The notes: generated by a model from the sequence alone, not told the origin. Shown: positions 9,173-18,333, numbered from the stretch's first letter. The stretch: 64,000 nucleotides of DNA from Nocardioides immobilis (GCF_003515065.1 NZ_QXGH01000030.1:1-64000), one strand, 5' to 3'. A program made the numbers and translations.

Positions 9173-10441
9173 ATGACCGAGCAGAGCTCCCCGCAGCAGC
9201 GGGCAATGATGACCTTTCCGCCCCTGAGGCCCCGTGCGCGTGGCCTTGCCGTCGCCGGCGTCCTCCTCCTCGGCCTCACGGCCTGTGGTGGGGGCGACGA
9301 CGAGCCCGAGACGACGCCGACCCAGGACCCCGACCTCACCTTCACCGGTGAGCCCGTGAAGGTCATGACCGTCACCCCCTACGACACGGACACCCTCAAC
9401 ATGCGGGCGGCGCTCGACGTCGCCGACGGTGCCCGGGTCGCGATCAACAACGCCGGCGGCATCAACGGCCACGAGCTGGTGGTCATCGCGTGCAACGAGG
9501 GCGCCGACCCCAACAAGGCCGCGGACTGCGCACGCCAGGCCGTCGAGGAGGACGTCTCCGCCATGGTCGGCGGCTTCACCGCGAACGGCGACACGATCAT
9601 GCCGATCCTCGAGGAGGCGGGCATCCCCTGGATCGCGCCGACGGGGATCTCGGCCGCCGAGCTCACGAGCGAGCTCAGCTACCCCATCAGCTCGGGCGTC
9701 GTCGGACTCGCCAGCCTGGGCGCCAGAACTGCCGAGGACGGGTGCGACGACGTCGCCTTCGTGACCTACGACCTCCCCACGACCGACCAGGTGGCGGGTC
9801 TGGTCGACGTCGGCCGCGCCAGCCAGGGCAGCGAGCCGACCACGCAGATCAAGGTCCCACCGACGACCACGGACTACAGCAGCATCGCCCAGGAGATCGC
9901 CGACTACGACTGCGCCGTGATGGCGCTCCCGTCCAACGCGCTCGTCGGCATGTCCGCCGCCGGCGCCAGCCTCGGCAGCGGGACGACGTACTACGTCGTA
10001 CCCGGCGGCCTCACCGACTCGGCGACCGACCAGGCCGCCGGCACCCTCGAGGGCGCGGTGACGCTGTCCTCCTTCCCGGCGGCCACCGACGGGGTGTGGG
10101 ACGACGCCAAGGCAGCCGTCGGCGATCTCGAGGGCGAGGAGAACGGCGGCTGGTCGTTGATGTGGTACCAGAACACCTGGGCCGGCTACCAGACGTTCGC
10201 CTCCCTCCTCGAGGGCAAGGACGACCTCAGCGCGCGCGGCGTCGCGAAGGTGTTCGGTACGGCGGCCGGCGTGGAGACCGACTTCACCGCACCGATCGAC
10301 TTCACCCAGGAGTTCCCCGCACCCGGGCTGAACCGGATGTTCAACCGCCAGATCCTGTTCATCTCGGTCGAGGACGGAGCGCTCGAGCCCGAGTCCGGCG
10401 ACTTCGTCGACCTCGCAGCCGCGCTGGCACCGGCACCGTGA
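9173..10441 (+). CDS. Substrate-binding lipoprotein of a branched-chain-amino-acid-type ABC transporter
   Basis: 422 residues. A lipoprotein signal follows a basic stretch (RPRARGLAVAGVLLLGLTAC, lipobox Cys then GGGDDE), so the mature protein should be anchored to the outer face of the membrane. The body matches periplasmic-binding fold type I LivK-like proteins (VTPYDTDTLNM, INNAGGINGHELVV, GGFTANGDTIMPILEEAGIPWI). The ATG at 9173 is chosen from the promoter position; ATGs at 9206 and 9209 also fit a signal peptide. It overlaps the ATPase gene by GTGA. The neighbourhood suggests uptake of a hydrophobic carboxylate or sterol-like compound rather than leucine; that is inference. Confidence 0.88.
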   Translation: MTEQSSPQQRAMMTFPPLRPRARGLAVAGVLLLGLTACGGGDDEPETTPTQDPDLTFTGEPVKVMTVTPYDTDTLNMRAALDVADGARVAINNAGGINGHELVVIACNEGADPNKAADCARQAVEEDVSAMVGGFTANGDTIMPILEEAGIPWIAPTGISAAELTSELSYPISSGVVGLASLGARTAEDGCDDVAFVTYDLPTTDQVAGLVDVGRASQGSEPTTQIKVPPTTTDYSSIAQEIADYDCAVMALPSNALVGMSAAGASLGSGTTYYVVPGGLTDSATDQAAGTLEGAVTLSSFPAATDGVWDDAKAAVGDLEGEENGGWSLMWYQNTWAGYQTFASLLEGKDDLSARGVAKVFGTAAGVETDFTAPIDFTQEFPAPGLNRMFNRQILFISVEDGALEPESGDFVDLAAALAPAP

Positions 10442-11130
10442 CCAGGACGGCCCTCGAGGCCCGCGAGCTGACCGCGGGCTACGGCGGCACCCCGGCCGTG
10501 CACGGTCTCGACCTGACCGTGCACGCCGGGGAGGTCCTCGCCCTCCTCGGTGCCAACGGGGCCGGCAAGACGACCACCTTGCTCGCCCTGTCCGGTGAGC
10601 TGCCGCCCCTGGCGGGCTCGGTCGCCGTGCTCGGTGACGGGCGCAGGCGCCGCCTGCACCAACGCGCCCGCCAGGGGCTGGGCTTCCTCACCGAGGAGCG
10701 CTGTGTGTTCATGCAGCTCACCGGCTGGCAGAACCTCAAGATCGGCCGTGGCCGGCCGGAGCGGGCGCTCGACTACTTCCCCGAGCTCGAGCCCCACCTT
10801 GGCAAGAAGGTGGGGCTCCTGTCCGGCGGTCAGCAGCAGATGCTCGCCCTGGGACGGATCCTCGCAGCCCGGCCGCGGGTGCTCCTCGCCGACGAGCTCT
10901 CCCTCGGCCTGGCGCCGCTGGTGGTCGACCGACTGCTGGCCGCGATCCGTCAGGCCGCCGACGCAGGGGTCGCCGTCGTACTCGTGGAGCAGCACGTCCG
11001 TCAGGCCCTCGCGGTCGCCGACCACGTGCACGTCCTGCGGCGCGGCCGGGTGGTGCTCTCCGGCCCCGCCGCCGAGCTCCGCGACGACGCCGAGCGGATC
11101 GCCGCCACCTACCTGAGTGAGAACCCATGA
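10438..11130 (+). CDS. ABC transporter ATPase, LivF-like
   Basis: 230 residues, GTG start overlapping the binding-protein stop. Walker A GANGAGKTT, LSGGQQQMLALGRIL signature, Walker B VLLADELSLGLAP and switch LVEQHV are all present, so it should be active. The family energises uptake by LivHM-type permeases. The downstream fused protein brings its own ATPase domain (LivG-like), giving the usual two non-identical ATPases. The ATGA overlap with that gene supports stoichiometric expression. Confidence 0.92.
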   Translation: MTRTALEARELTAGYGGTPAVHGLDLTVHAGEVLALLGANGAGKTTTLLALSGELPPLAGSVAVLGDGRRRRLHQRARQGLGFLTEERCVFMQLTGWQNLKIGRGRPERALDYFPELEPHLGKKVGLLSGGQQQMLALGRILAARPRVLLADELSLGLAPLVVDRLLAAIRQAADAGVAVVLVEQHVRQALAVADHVHVLRRGRVVLSGPAAELRDDAERIAATYLSENP

Positions 11131-13835
11131 CCGACGTCCTTCGCTACGCACTGCTCGGCCTCGGCACGGGCGGGATCTACGCGCTCCTCGCGGTCGGTCT
11201 CGTCGTCATCTACCGCGGCTCGGGCGTCATCAACTTCGCGCACGCGGGCTTCGCCCTCGTCGGCGCGTACATGACGTACCACCTCCAGACGCTGGAGGGA
11301 CACGGCCTCGCGTTCTCGCTGACGGCTGCCGTCCTGCTGACCGCGGTCCTCGGGGTGCTCACCCACCACCTGGTGATGCGCCCCCTCCGCGGCGCCAGTC
11401 CGCTCGCACGGGTGATCGCCACGCTCGGCCTCCTGACCGTGCTCACCCAGGCGGTGCAGCTCAAGTACGGCACCCAGCAGCTCCTGACCCGGTCCCCGCT
11501 GCCCAACGACGCCGTGACCGTCGCGACCGACGTGGTGGTCGGCCGGTACGCGTTCTGGCTGGTCGGCATCGCGGTGGTGACCACGCTGGTGCTCACCGTC
11601 GTCAGCGCCCGCACCCGGATGGGCCACGCCATCTCCGCGGCGGCCGAGAACCCACGCGGCGCCGCGGCGCTCGGCTGGGCGCCGGACCTGCTCGCCAGCG
11701 TCACCTGGGCGATCGGCGGCGGGCTGGCCGCGCTGGCCGGTGGCCTGTTCCCGGCGACGACCTTCGGCTTCCTGTCGCCGGTGCCGTTCGGCGTGCTGAT
11801 CATCGGCGCGCTCGCGACCGCTCTCCTCGGCGGCTTCCGGTCCTACCCGCTCGCGCTCGTCGGCGGCCTCCTCATCGGTGCCGCACAGTCGGCCACCCGG
11901 CACTGGACCAACCAGACCGGCGTACCGGACGCGGTGCCGTTCCTCGTGATCATCGTGGTGCTGGTACTGCGTGGGCGCGGTCTGCCGCTGCGCGGCAGCG
12001 TCACCGACCGTCTCCCCCGCGTCGGCACCGGGCGGATCCGGCCCGCGCTCGTGCTGGTGCTCGCGGGCGTGGCCATGCTCTGGGTCGGACTCGGCGCACC
12101 CGCCGACTGGTACGCACCCACCATCATCAGCGCGACCTTCGCCCTCATCGGGCTGTCGATCGTGGTCCTGACCGGCTACGCCGGTCAGCTGTCGATCGCG
12201 CAGTTCGCGCTCGCAGGCATCGGTGCGTTCGCCGCGGGCCGACTCGCCGCGTTCCACGGCTGGCGGTTCGAACCCGCGCTGGTGGCCGGTGTCGTCGTCG
12301 CGATGGCGGTGGGCCTGCTCTTCGCCCTGCCCGCGCTGCGGACCCGCGGCGTCAACCTGGCGGTGGTGACGTTCGGCCTGGGCTTCGCCGTGCACCAGAT
12401 CGTGTTCAGCAACAGCGACTACACCGCGAAGGTCGCCCCCGGCGAGATCAGCCTGTTCGGGCTCGACATCGAGCCGATCGGGCACGCCCGCAACTACGCG
12501 CTGGTCTGTCTCCTCCTGCTGACCCTGACGGCACTGGTCGTCGCCAACGTCCGCCGCGGGCGCAGCGGCAGGCGGCTGCTCGCCGTCCGCACGAACGAGC
12601 GCGCCGCCGCCGCCATCGGCGTCAACGTGTTCGAGGCCAAGCTCTACGCGTTCACGCTCTCGGCCGGCATCGCCGGTCTCGGCGGCGTGCTGCTCGGCTT
12701 CAGCTATCCGACCATCCTCTATCCGCAGGTCTTCGAGCCGGGTGCCTCGATCACCGTGCTCGTGCTCACCGTGATCGGCAGCATCGGCTACCTGGTCGGC
12801 CCGTTCATCGGGGCGCTCTCCGCTCCCGGCGGCCTGATCACCCTGCTGGGGTCAGACACCCCGGCCGTCGCGGCCCAGGCCGACCCCGGGTGGCAGCAGT
12901 ACCTGCCCCTGGCGGCTGCCCTCGCGCTGGTGCTCACGCTGATCCTCAGCCAGCACGGCGCGGCCGAGTCGCTCGACGCCGCGACCCGGCGACTGCGGGC
13001 GCGGATCCCCGGCTTGCGACCGGGACGGCCGGCGCCCCTGCCTGCGACGGTCAAGGCGACCGTCCCGGCCGGACGGCTGACGGTCCACGGCCTCACCCAG
13101 CGGTTCGGCGGGTTCACGGCGCTCGACGCCGTCGACCTGACCGTCGGCCCCGGCGAGGTGGTCGGGCTGCTCGGTCCCAACGGGGCCGGCAAGACCACCC
13201 TGATCGACTGCGTCGCCGGCAACAACCGGGTCACGGCGGGCTCGATCCGGTGGGGAGACCGCGACATCACGCGCTGGGCACCGTACCGCCGGGCCCGGGC
13301 CGGGCTCTCGCGCTCGTTCCAGTCACTCGAGCTGTTCGACGACCTCACCGTCCGCGAGAACCTTCTCGCCGCCGCCGACCGGCGGGACCGGCTCGCCTAC
13401 CTGCTCGACCTGGTGCGGCCCGGGCGGCCCACGCTGCCCGGCACCGTCGTCGCCGCTGTCGACGAGCTCGGGCTCGCTCCGTTGCTCGACACCCGCGCCC
13501 AGGACCTCTCCTACGGCCAGCGCCGACTGGTCGCGATCGCCCGAGCGGTCGCGAGCAGCCCGTCGGTGCTCCTGCTCGACGAGCCGGCCGCGGGACTCGA
13601 CGAGACCGAGAGCACGGAGCTCGGACGGCTGATCCGGCGGCTCGCCGACGAGTGGGGCATGGGGATCCTGCTCATCGAGCACGACGTGGCGCTGGTCCTC
13701 GCGAACGCCGACCGGGTCGTCGTCCTCGACTTCGGCCACAAGATCGCCGAGGGCACGCCGAGCGAGATCCGCAACGACACCGCCGTACGCCGTGCCTACC
13801 TCGGCGAGGAGGAGCAGCCGGTCAGCGTCGGATGA
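11127..13835 (+). CDS. Fused LivH-LivM-LivG: two permease domains and an ATPase in one chain
   Basis: 902 residues. Residues 1-285 are a LivH-like permease (GGIYALLAVGLVVIYRGSGV, then INFAHAGF), 300-610 a LivM-like permease (GYAGQLSIAQFALAGIGAF; LSAGIAGLGGVLLG), and about 650-895 a LivG-like ATPase with Walker A GPNGAGKTT, LSYGQRRLVAIARAV and Walker B VLLLDEPAAGLDE. Linkers are Arg/Pro-rich. These are normally three genes. The binding protein and LivF precede it with 4-base overlaps, so the operon is complete. A strong hairpin follows immediately after the stop. Confidence 0.93.
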   Translation: MTDVLRYALLGLGTGGIYALLAVGLVVIYRGSGVINFAHAGFALVGAYMTYHLQTLEGHGLAFSLTAAVLLTAVLGVLTHHLVMRPLRGASPLARVIATLGLLTVLTQAVQLKYGTQQLLTRSPLPNDAVTVATDVVVGRYAFWLVGIAVVTTLVLTVVSARTRMGHAISAAAENPRGAAALGWAPDLLASVTWAIGGGLAALAGGLFPATTFGFLSPVPFGVLIIGALATALLGGFRSYPLALVGGLLIGAAQSATRHWTNQTGVPDAVPFLVIIVVLVLRGRGLPLRGSVTDRLPRVGTGRIRPALVLVLAGVAMLWVGLGAPADWYAPTIISATFALIGLSIVVLTGYAGQLSIAQFALAGIGAFAAGRLAAFHGWRFEPALVAGVVVAMAVGLLFALPALRTRGVNLAVVTFGLGFAVHQIVFSNSDYTAKVAPGEISLFGLDIEPIGHARNYALVCLLLLTLTALVVANVRRGRSGRRLLAVRTNERAAAAIGVNVFEAKLYAFTLSAGIAGLGGVLLGFSYPTILYPQVFEPGASITVLVLTVIGSIGYLVGPFIGALSAPGGLITLLGSDTPAVAAQADPGWQQYLPLAAALALVLTLILSQHGAAESLDAATRRLRARIPGLRPGRPAPLPATVKATVPAGRLTVHGLTQRFGGFTALDAVDLTVGPGEVVGLLGPNGAGKTTLIDCVAGNNRVTAGSIRWGDRDITRWAPYRRARAGLSRSFQSLELFDDLTVRENLLAAADRRDRLAYLLDLVRPGRPTLPGTVVAAVDELGLAPLLDTRAQDLSYGQRRLVAIARAVASSPSVLLLDEPAAGLDETESTELGRLIRRLADEWGMGILLIEHDVALVLANADRVVVLDFGHKIAEGTPSEIRNDTAVRRAYLGEEEQPVSVG

Positions 13836-13867
13836 CCTCGGCCGCCCCACGAGGGCGCCGGCCGAGG
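13836..13867. terminator. Terminator hairpin after the transporter operon
   Basis: Perfect 9-bp arms CCTCGGCCG (13836-13844) and CGGCCGAGG (13859-13867) start at the base after the TGA; a CCC/GGG pair can extend the fold inside the loop. No U-tract. It lies between convergent genes ending at 13835 and 13962. Confidence 0.6.
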
Positions 13868-13961
13868 CGCCGGCCTGGGAGGCTTGCGGAGGCGGGCAGG
13901 GCTACGAACGGGTTACGGGGCCCGCGCGACGACGACCCGCCTCCGCGCCCGGACGGTGAGC

Positions 13962-14822
13962 TCAGGCCAGTGCGGCGCGGATCGCTTCACGCGGCGTCGT
14001 CGTGGGCCGACCGATCAGCCTGGCCAGGTCGCCCGAGTCGGTCAGCAGCTCGCCGCGAGCGATGCCCAGGTCGGAGTCGGCCAGGAGCGCGGCGTACGGC
14101 TCAGGCAGCCCGACACCCACCAGCGACGAGGTCAGCTCGTCTGCCGAAAGGTCGCGGTAGGCGACCTCGGTGCCGGACTCGGCGCTCAGCGTGGCTGCGT
14201 ACTCCGCGAGGGTGAACGCGGTGTCGCCACCCAGTTCGTACACCCGACCCGCCTGGTCCTCGGCCACGAGGGCGGCCGCGGCAGCAGCGGCGAAGTCGGT
14301 ACGCGTCGCCGCACTGACCCGGCCCTCGCCGGCGGCACCCAGGACGACGCCGTGCTCCAGCGCAGTGGCGACCTGACCGGTGTAGTTCTCGATGTACCAC
14401 GAGTTCCGCAGCAGCACCGTCGCCAGCCCGGACGCGGCCAGCAGTTCCTCGGTCTGCCGGTGTTCCTGAGCGAGGACCATCTCGGAGGTATCGGCGTGTG
14501 TGACGCTGGTGTAGCCGAGCAGCTCGACGCCGGCCTCCTTGGCCGCCTCGATGACGTTGGCGTGCTGGGCGACGCGTTCGCCCACGGCACTGGAGGAGAC
14601 GAGCAGGGCGCGATCGACTCCGGTGAACGCCTCCTTGAGGGAGGTTGGGTCGGTGTAGTCGGCACGGCGGACGACGACGCCGAGCTCCGCGAGGTCAGCG
14701 ACAGTGTCGGTGTCCCGGGCTGTTGCCACGACGTCGGACGGCGTGATGCCACGTTCGAGGAGAGCATGCACAGTGAGACGGCCGAGCTGTCCGCTGGCGC
14801 CTGTGACGAGGTAGGTGGTCAT
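13962..14822 (-). CDS. qorB: NAD(P)H:quinone oxidoreductase type 2 (QorB/YtfG-like)
   Basis: 286 residues from the ATG at 14822, the same length as E. coli QorB and alignable along its whole length: TGASGQLGRLTVHALLERG nucleotide loop, SSSAVGERVAQHANVI, YTSVTHADTS, LLRNSWYIENYTGQVA, LGAAGEGRVSAATRTDFAAA and LADSDLGIARGEL. An atypical SDR that reduces quinones with NADPH. It diverges from an HxlR-family gene, the same pairing as ytfG/ytfH in E. coli, which supports regulation by the neighbour in response to quinone or electrophile stress. Confidence 0.9.
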   Translation of the reverse strand: MTTYLVTGASGQLGRLTVHALLERGITPSDVVATARDTDTVADLAELGVVVRRADYTDPTSLKEAFTGVDRALLVSSSAVGERVAQHANVIEAAKEAGVELLGYTSVTHADTSEMVLAQEHRQTEELLAASGLATVLLRNSWYIENYTGQVATALEHGVVLGAAGEGRVSAATRTDFAAAAAAALVAEDQAGRVYELGGDTAFTLAEYAATLSAESGTEVAYRDLSADELTSSLVGVGLPEPYAALLADSDLGIARGELLTDSGDLARLIGRPTTTPREAIRAALA

Positions 14823-14888
14823 GGGGGTCCTGTTCGTTAGCGGGTAGGTCGACCTGTCCAACGACCGAGCGGCCGGCTAACTTCCCTG

Positions 14889-14920
14889 TTGATAGTACGC
14901 ACTAAAAGGTAAGGTACCTA
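14889..14920 (+). promoter_or_regulatory. Candidate promoter and operator between qorB and the HxlR gene
   Basis: TTGATA (14889-14894) and TAAGGT (14910-14915) could be -35/-10 with a short 15-base spacer. An imperfect inverted repeat TAGTAC ... GTACCTA (14893-14898 / 14914-14920) brackets the spacer and could bind the HxlR dimer. The stretch is conspicuously AT-rich for this genome. Confidence 0.4.
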
Positions 14921-14921
14921 C

Positions 14922-15287
14922 ATGTCAGTAAGCATGCCGATGCGTGAGCTCTATCCTGACGGGGTCTTTCCGGAGGCATGCCCCAGCCGCACCCTGCTCG
15001 ACCACGTGATGAGCAAGTGGGGCGTCCTTGTGCTCCTCGCGCTGTCCGAGGGCGAGCCGCTGCGCTGGAGTGAGGTGCGACGCCGGGCGCAGGGGGTGAG
15101 CGAGAAGATGCTCGCGCAGACCCTGCGCACCCTCGCCTCCGACGGGCTCGTCGAGCGCCACGCCCGCCCGGTCGTCCCGCCGCACGTCGAGTACTTCCTC
15201 ACGCCCGCCGGCGAGCAGCTCGCCGGCCATCTGGTCCCGCTGATGCAGTGGATCGCCGGGCACGCCGGCGAAGTTGATACCTCGTGA
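14922..15287 (+). CDS. HxlR-family winged-helix regulator
   Basis: 121 residues, typical for HxlR. The wHTH core includes HVMSKWGVLVLLALSEG, RWSEVRRRAQGVSEKMLAQT and LRTLASDGLVERHA, followed by VEYFLTPAGEQL. It has one cysteine, Cys20 in EACPSRTLL, at the N-terminal position where redox-sensing HxlR proteins (YodB, QorR/HypR type) carry theirs. It therefore probably represses the divergent qorB and itself until the thiol is modified. Redox sensing is inferred, not shown. Confidence 0.9.
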   Translation: MSVSMPMRELYPDGVFPEACPSRTLLDHVMSKWGVLVLLALSEGEPLRWSEVRRRAQGVSEKMLAQTLRTLASDGLVERHARPVVPPHVEYFLTPAGEQLAGHLVPLMQWIAGHAGEVDTS

Positions 15288-15296
15288 GGGTGGGGC

Positions 15297-16169
15297 TCAG
15301 CGTCGGATGACCTCGGCCGCGAAGCGGCGTACGGCGTCCAAGCGACTCGCCTGGTCCGCGCGTCCGCGGCCGTAGAACCGCCATGGCGACAGCCACACGT
15401 CGGTCGCCCCGGCTGCGTCGAGCGCGTCGAAACCCGACGCCTCGGTGACACCGACCGGTGCCACGCAGACGTCGAAGGGTGCGTCCGCGCGACCGGCCTC
15501 CGCGCGCAGCCCCGTGAGCCGGGCGATCATCGGCGCCAGCTCGGCGGGAGGCAGATTCGCGGAGATCCAGCCGTCGCCCATCCGTGCGGCGCGGCGCAGG
15601 GCAGCGTCGGCGTGCCCGCCGACCAGGATCGGTACGGCGACCTCGGGTGCCGGCGAGATCATCAGCTTGTCGAAGTCGTGGTGGATGCCGTGGTGCTCGA
15701 CCCACCGCGGACCTCCGCCGCCGCAGACCTTCCGGAGGATCTCGATCGTCTCGTCGAGCCGGGCGCCGCGGGTCCGCATCTCGGTCCCGGTGAACGTGAA
15801 CTCCTCCGGTATCCAGGACAGCCCGACGCCGAGCTCGAGCCGGTCTCGGGTCAGGACGGCGAGTGTCGCGACCTGCTTGGCCAGGAGCAGCGGCTCGCGC
15901 AATGGCGCCTTGAGGACCGACGTACGGAACCGAATCGTGGTCGTGGTCGCGGCCAGCGCCGCGATCGTCAGCAGCGGGTCGGGCATCTCCGTCTCGGGCT
16001 CCCACGTCCGGCGACCGTCGGCCGTGTAGGGATAGCGCGCCGACACCTCGGCGGGGAAGAAGACCGAGTCCGGGAGACTGATCGCGTCCCAGCCCTCCGC
16101 CTCGGCCACCCTGACGAGCTCGGGCAGCTCGTGCGGCGGGACCATCCCGACGGACAGGCTCCACCTCAT
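15297..16169 (-). CDS. LLM-class (F420- or FMN-dependent) oxidoreductase
   Basis: 290 residues. Luciferase-like TIM-barrel features: MRWSLSVGMVPPHELPELVR, GWDAISLPDSVFF, IRFRTSVLKAPLREPLLLAKQ, LDRLELGVGLSWIPEEF-type segment, and VGGHADAALRRAARMGDGWI near the C-terminus. In actinobacteria these proteins usually use F420. Last gene of a minus-strand operon with a SnoaL-like protein (4-base overlap) and the second KstD-like flavoprotein, so it probably acts in the same catabolic sequence. Cofactor choice cannot be settled from sequence alone. Confidence 0.87.
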   Translation of the reverse strand: MRWSLSVGMVPPHELPELVRVAEAEGWDAISLPDSVFFPAEVSARYPYTADGRRTWEPETEMPDPLLTIAALAATTTTIRFRTSVLKAPLREPLLLAKQVATLAVLTRDRLELGVGLSWIPEEFTFTGTEMRTRGARLDETIEILRKVCGGGGPRWVEHHGIHHDFDKLMISPAPEVAVPILVGGHADAALRRAARMGDGWISANLPPAELAPMIARLTGLRAEAGRADAPFDVCVAPVGVTEASGFDALDAAGATDVWLSPWRFYGRGRADQASRLDAVRRFAAEVIRR

Positions 16170-16642
16170 GCCGGCGCGACCAGGTCGTACGGCGTCGCCC
16201 GCACGACGAAGCTCGGAACGTCGGTGAGCGCCATGGTCGCCTCGTACGCGCGCTGGTAGCCGATCGAGGTGATCAGCCAGCCCCGCTCGGGATCCCGGCG
16301 GTAGCGGTCGTGCGAGACGGACATGCCCTCGACCACCACGCCGATGTCGGTGCAGATGGTGCGGTCGGTCATCGTCCAGGTGCCGGTCGCGCGGTGGCCG
16401 TCGATCTCGATGCTCGGGTGCGCGAGCTGGTGGATGGTGATCCGGTGCTCGGTGAGACGGCCCCGCAGCTCGGCGACGAGCGCATCGGCGCCCTCGGTCA
16501 CCAGGTCCGGGCGGTACTGCGCCGCCATCTCCGGGGCGAGCGTCGCGGCGAGCGCCTCCCAGTCTCGGAGGTCGACGCTGCGGACGTAACGGTGCTTGAG
16601 GTCCTGGATCGCCCAGCGATCGGCGGAGAACGGGTCGGGCAC
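16166..16642 (-). CDS. SnoaL-like / NTF2-fold protein
   Basis: 158 residues from the GTG at 16642, chosen because AGAGGA lies about 6 bases upstream. The alternative ATG at 16663 overlaps the upstream stop (TGATG) and would add seven residues. Sequence AIQDLKHRYVRSVDLRDWEAL, then ALVAELRGRLTEHRITIHQL, is typical of SnoaL_4-type NTF2-fold proteins. Family members include hydratases, isomerases and dehydratases acting on polycyclic ketones, and also binding proteins. Sandwiched between a flavoprotein dehydrogenase and an LLM oxidoreductase, with overlaps on both sides. Confidence 0.8.
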   Translation of the reverse strand: MPDPFSADRWAIQDLKHRYVRSVDLRDWEALAATLAPEMAAQYRPDLVTEGADALVAELRGRLTEHRITIHQLAHPSIEIDGHRATGTWTMTDRTICTDIGVVVEGMSVSHDRYRRDPERGWLITSIGYQRAYEATMALTDVPSFVVRATPYDLVAPA

Positions 16643-16662
16643 GGTGGTTCCTCTCGTGGACA

Positions 16663-18195
16663 TCAGCTGCTCAGGTGTCGCGCGGCGAGGTGGCCGAACA
16701 CCATGCTCGCGGCGATCGGGTTCCCTCCGGCGGGATAGGTCGTGCCGGACACGGCGGCCATCGTGTTGCCGGTCGCGTACAGGCCGGGGATCGGCTGCCC
16801 GGCGCGGTCGAGGACCCGTGCGTCCGGGTCGGTGCGCAGGCCGCCCTTGGTGCCGAGGTCGGAGAGGCCGAACGCCGCGGCGTGGAAGGGCCCCTTCTCG
16901 ATCGGGACCAACGGCGAGTCCCCGCCGCTGAACGCGCGGTCGTACATCTCGTCGCCCCGTCCGAGGTCCGGGTCGTGGCCTCCGGCGGCGTGCTCGTTGA
17001 ACCGGCCCACGGTCTCCTCAAGGTTCGCCGGCGGCACGCCGATCAGGTCGGCCAGCCCGGCCAGGGTGTCGGCGCTGCGCCAGAGGCCGGCGGCGACGTA
17101 CTCCTCGTGCGGCGCGAGCGGGAGCGTGGTCGACCGGACCGGCGGAACGGCGCCCTCCCTGTCGTCGTACACCATCCAGTACGTCGCGCCGACGGATCCG
17201 TCGCGCTGCGCGTCGATGACCGCGCGTCCGATCCGGTCGTAGGGCAGGGACTCGTTGACGAACCGCCGGCCGGCGGCGTCGACGAAGATCCCGCCGGTGA
17301 ACCAGAGCGAGAACGAGGTGGTGCCGTCGGGATGGGCGATGCCCGGTGCCCACCAGGCCTGGTCCATCAGGTCGGTGGCCGCGCCCCGTGCGATCGCGGC
17401 GCGGATCGGCACGCCGGTGTTGGTGGACGGGCCCATCGCGCCGGACACGCTGCCCGGGACGCCGTGCTCCTGGCGCATGTCGGCGTTCTGCTCGAAGCCG
17501 CCGGAGGCCAGGATCACGCCCCGGCGTGCCCGGATCCGACCGCCGTCCGTGACGACACCGACGACTCCACCGTCGGCAACGAGGTCGAGGCACGGGGCTT
17601 CGGTGCGCAGGGTGACGTTGGGTCGCCGGCTCAACGACAGCAGCAGCCGCCCGATCAGCGCCTGGCCACCGGCCAGCGGTACCGGTCGTGGCTGTCCGGC
17701 GCGATCGGTCTTCAGCGGCGGCCGGACGGCGTCCGCGAGTGGGCCGAGCTCCGCGGGGTCCAGCGGCAGGGCGCGGACCTGGCCGACGGTCTGGGCGCCC
17801 GGGACCGTGCCGTAGTAGTCCGGCCACGGGAACGGCTCCAGCTCGATGTCGTCGTCGGTGAGCAGGTCGTCGACCAGGGCCGCGCCGCCCTCGAGGAACG
17901 CGGTCTGCACGTCGTACGGCGTCCGGTCCCCGACGACCGCGCGGAAGTACGCGCCGGTCTCGGCGGCGGTCCCGCCGACGCCTGCATCCCGCAGCACCCG
18001 GTTGCCCGGGAACCACATGCCGCCGCCCGAGTAGGAGGTCGTGCCGCCGAACAGCGGCGCGGCCTCCAGCAGCAGGACGTCCAGCCCGGCCCGCGCCGCC
18101 GTCCACGCGGCGGTGAGGCCGCCGCCGCCGGAGCCGACCACGACGACGTCGTGCTCCTCGTCCCATCGTCGGCCATCAGCAAGGTCATCGGTCAC
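16663..18195 (-). CDS. Second KstD-like FAD-dependent flavoprotein
   Basis: 510 residues, GTG start at 18195. FAD motif VVGSGGGGLTAAWTAARAG, GGTTSYSGGGMWFPGN, and C-terminal GTKGGLRTDPDARVLD and LYATGNTMAAVSGTTYPAGG mark it as a 3-ketosteroid dehydrogenase/fumarate reductase-type flavoprotein. The final motif (YPAGGNPIAASMVFGH) differs from that of the 4206-5876 protein (YAGAGATIGPAMVFGY), so the two are likely different subfamilies with different substrates. First gene of an operon with SnoaL-like and LLM proteins. The start matches the shared promoter geometry, 12 bases after the -10-like box. Confidence 0.85.
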   Translation of the reverse strand: MTDDLADGRRWDEEHDVVVVGSGGGGLTAAWTAARAGLDVLLLEAAPLFGGTTSYSGGGMWFPGNRVLRDAGVGGTAAETGAYFRAVVGDRTPYDVQTAFLEGGAALVDDLLTDDDIELEPFPWPDYYGTVPGAQTVGQVRALPLDPAELGPLADAVRPPLKTDRAGQPRPVPLAGGQALIGRLLLSLSRRPNVTLRTEAPCLDLVADGGVVGVVTDGGRIRARRGVILASGGFEQNADMRQEHGVPGSVSGAMGPSTNTGVPIRAAIARGAATDLMDQAWWAPGIAHPDGTTSFSLWFTGGIFVDAAGRRFVNESLPYDRIGRAVIDAQRDGSVGATYWMVYDDREGAVPPVRSTTLPLAPHEEYVAAGLWRSADTLAGLADLIGVPPANLEETVGRFNEHAAGGHDPDLGRGDEMYDRAFSGGDSPLVPIEKGPFHAAAFGLSDLGTKGGLRTDPDARVLDRAGQPIPGLYATGNTMAAVSGTTYPAGGNPIAASMVFGHLAARHLSS

Positions 18196-18201
18196 CCGGC
18201 G

Positions 18202-18254
18202 AGCCTGGCCGCCGGCGCGTCGGCCGGGGACGTGCGCTCCCGCTCACCGGGACG
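18202..18254. promoter_or_regulatory. GGGA-box promoter region between the flavoprotein and RPH-like genes
   Basis: On the minus strand, TGAGCGGGAGC (18246-18236) is followed 34 bases later by CAGGCT (from 18207) within GCCAGGCTCGCC, which matches 8 of 12 bases of the CCTAGCGTCGCC found at the 6029 and kshA promoters. The GTG start is 12 bases on. On the plus strand, CTCACCGGGACG (18243-18254) overlaps it, but no good -10 box follows at the usual distance. Confidence 0.45.
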
Positions 18255-18333
18255 AACCGTCGTGACCGCCCTCACACGCACGAAGGTCGGGAGCGTGGGT
18301 CGCCGTGTGCCCACGCAGATCCGAGGAGGAATG

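Noticed and set aside
18243..18301. Plus-strand GGGAC box driving the RPH-like gene with the shared geometry
   Set aside because: No TANNNT-like box 34-35 bases downstream (AAGGTC is the best), and the gene has a normal ribosome site; only the minus-strand arrangement fits.
16675..18330. Long 5' extension of the RPH-like gene across the antisense of the flavoprotein
   Set aside because: The frame is open only because of codon bias; the start at 18334 has a strong GAGGAGGA.
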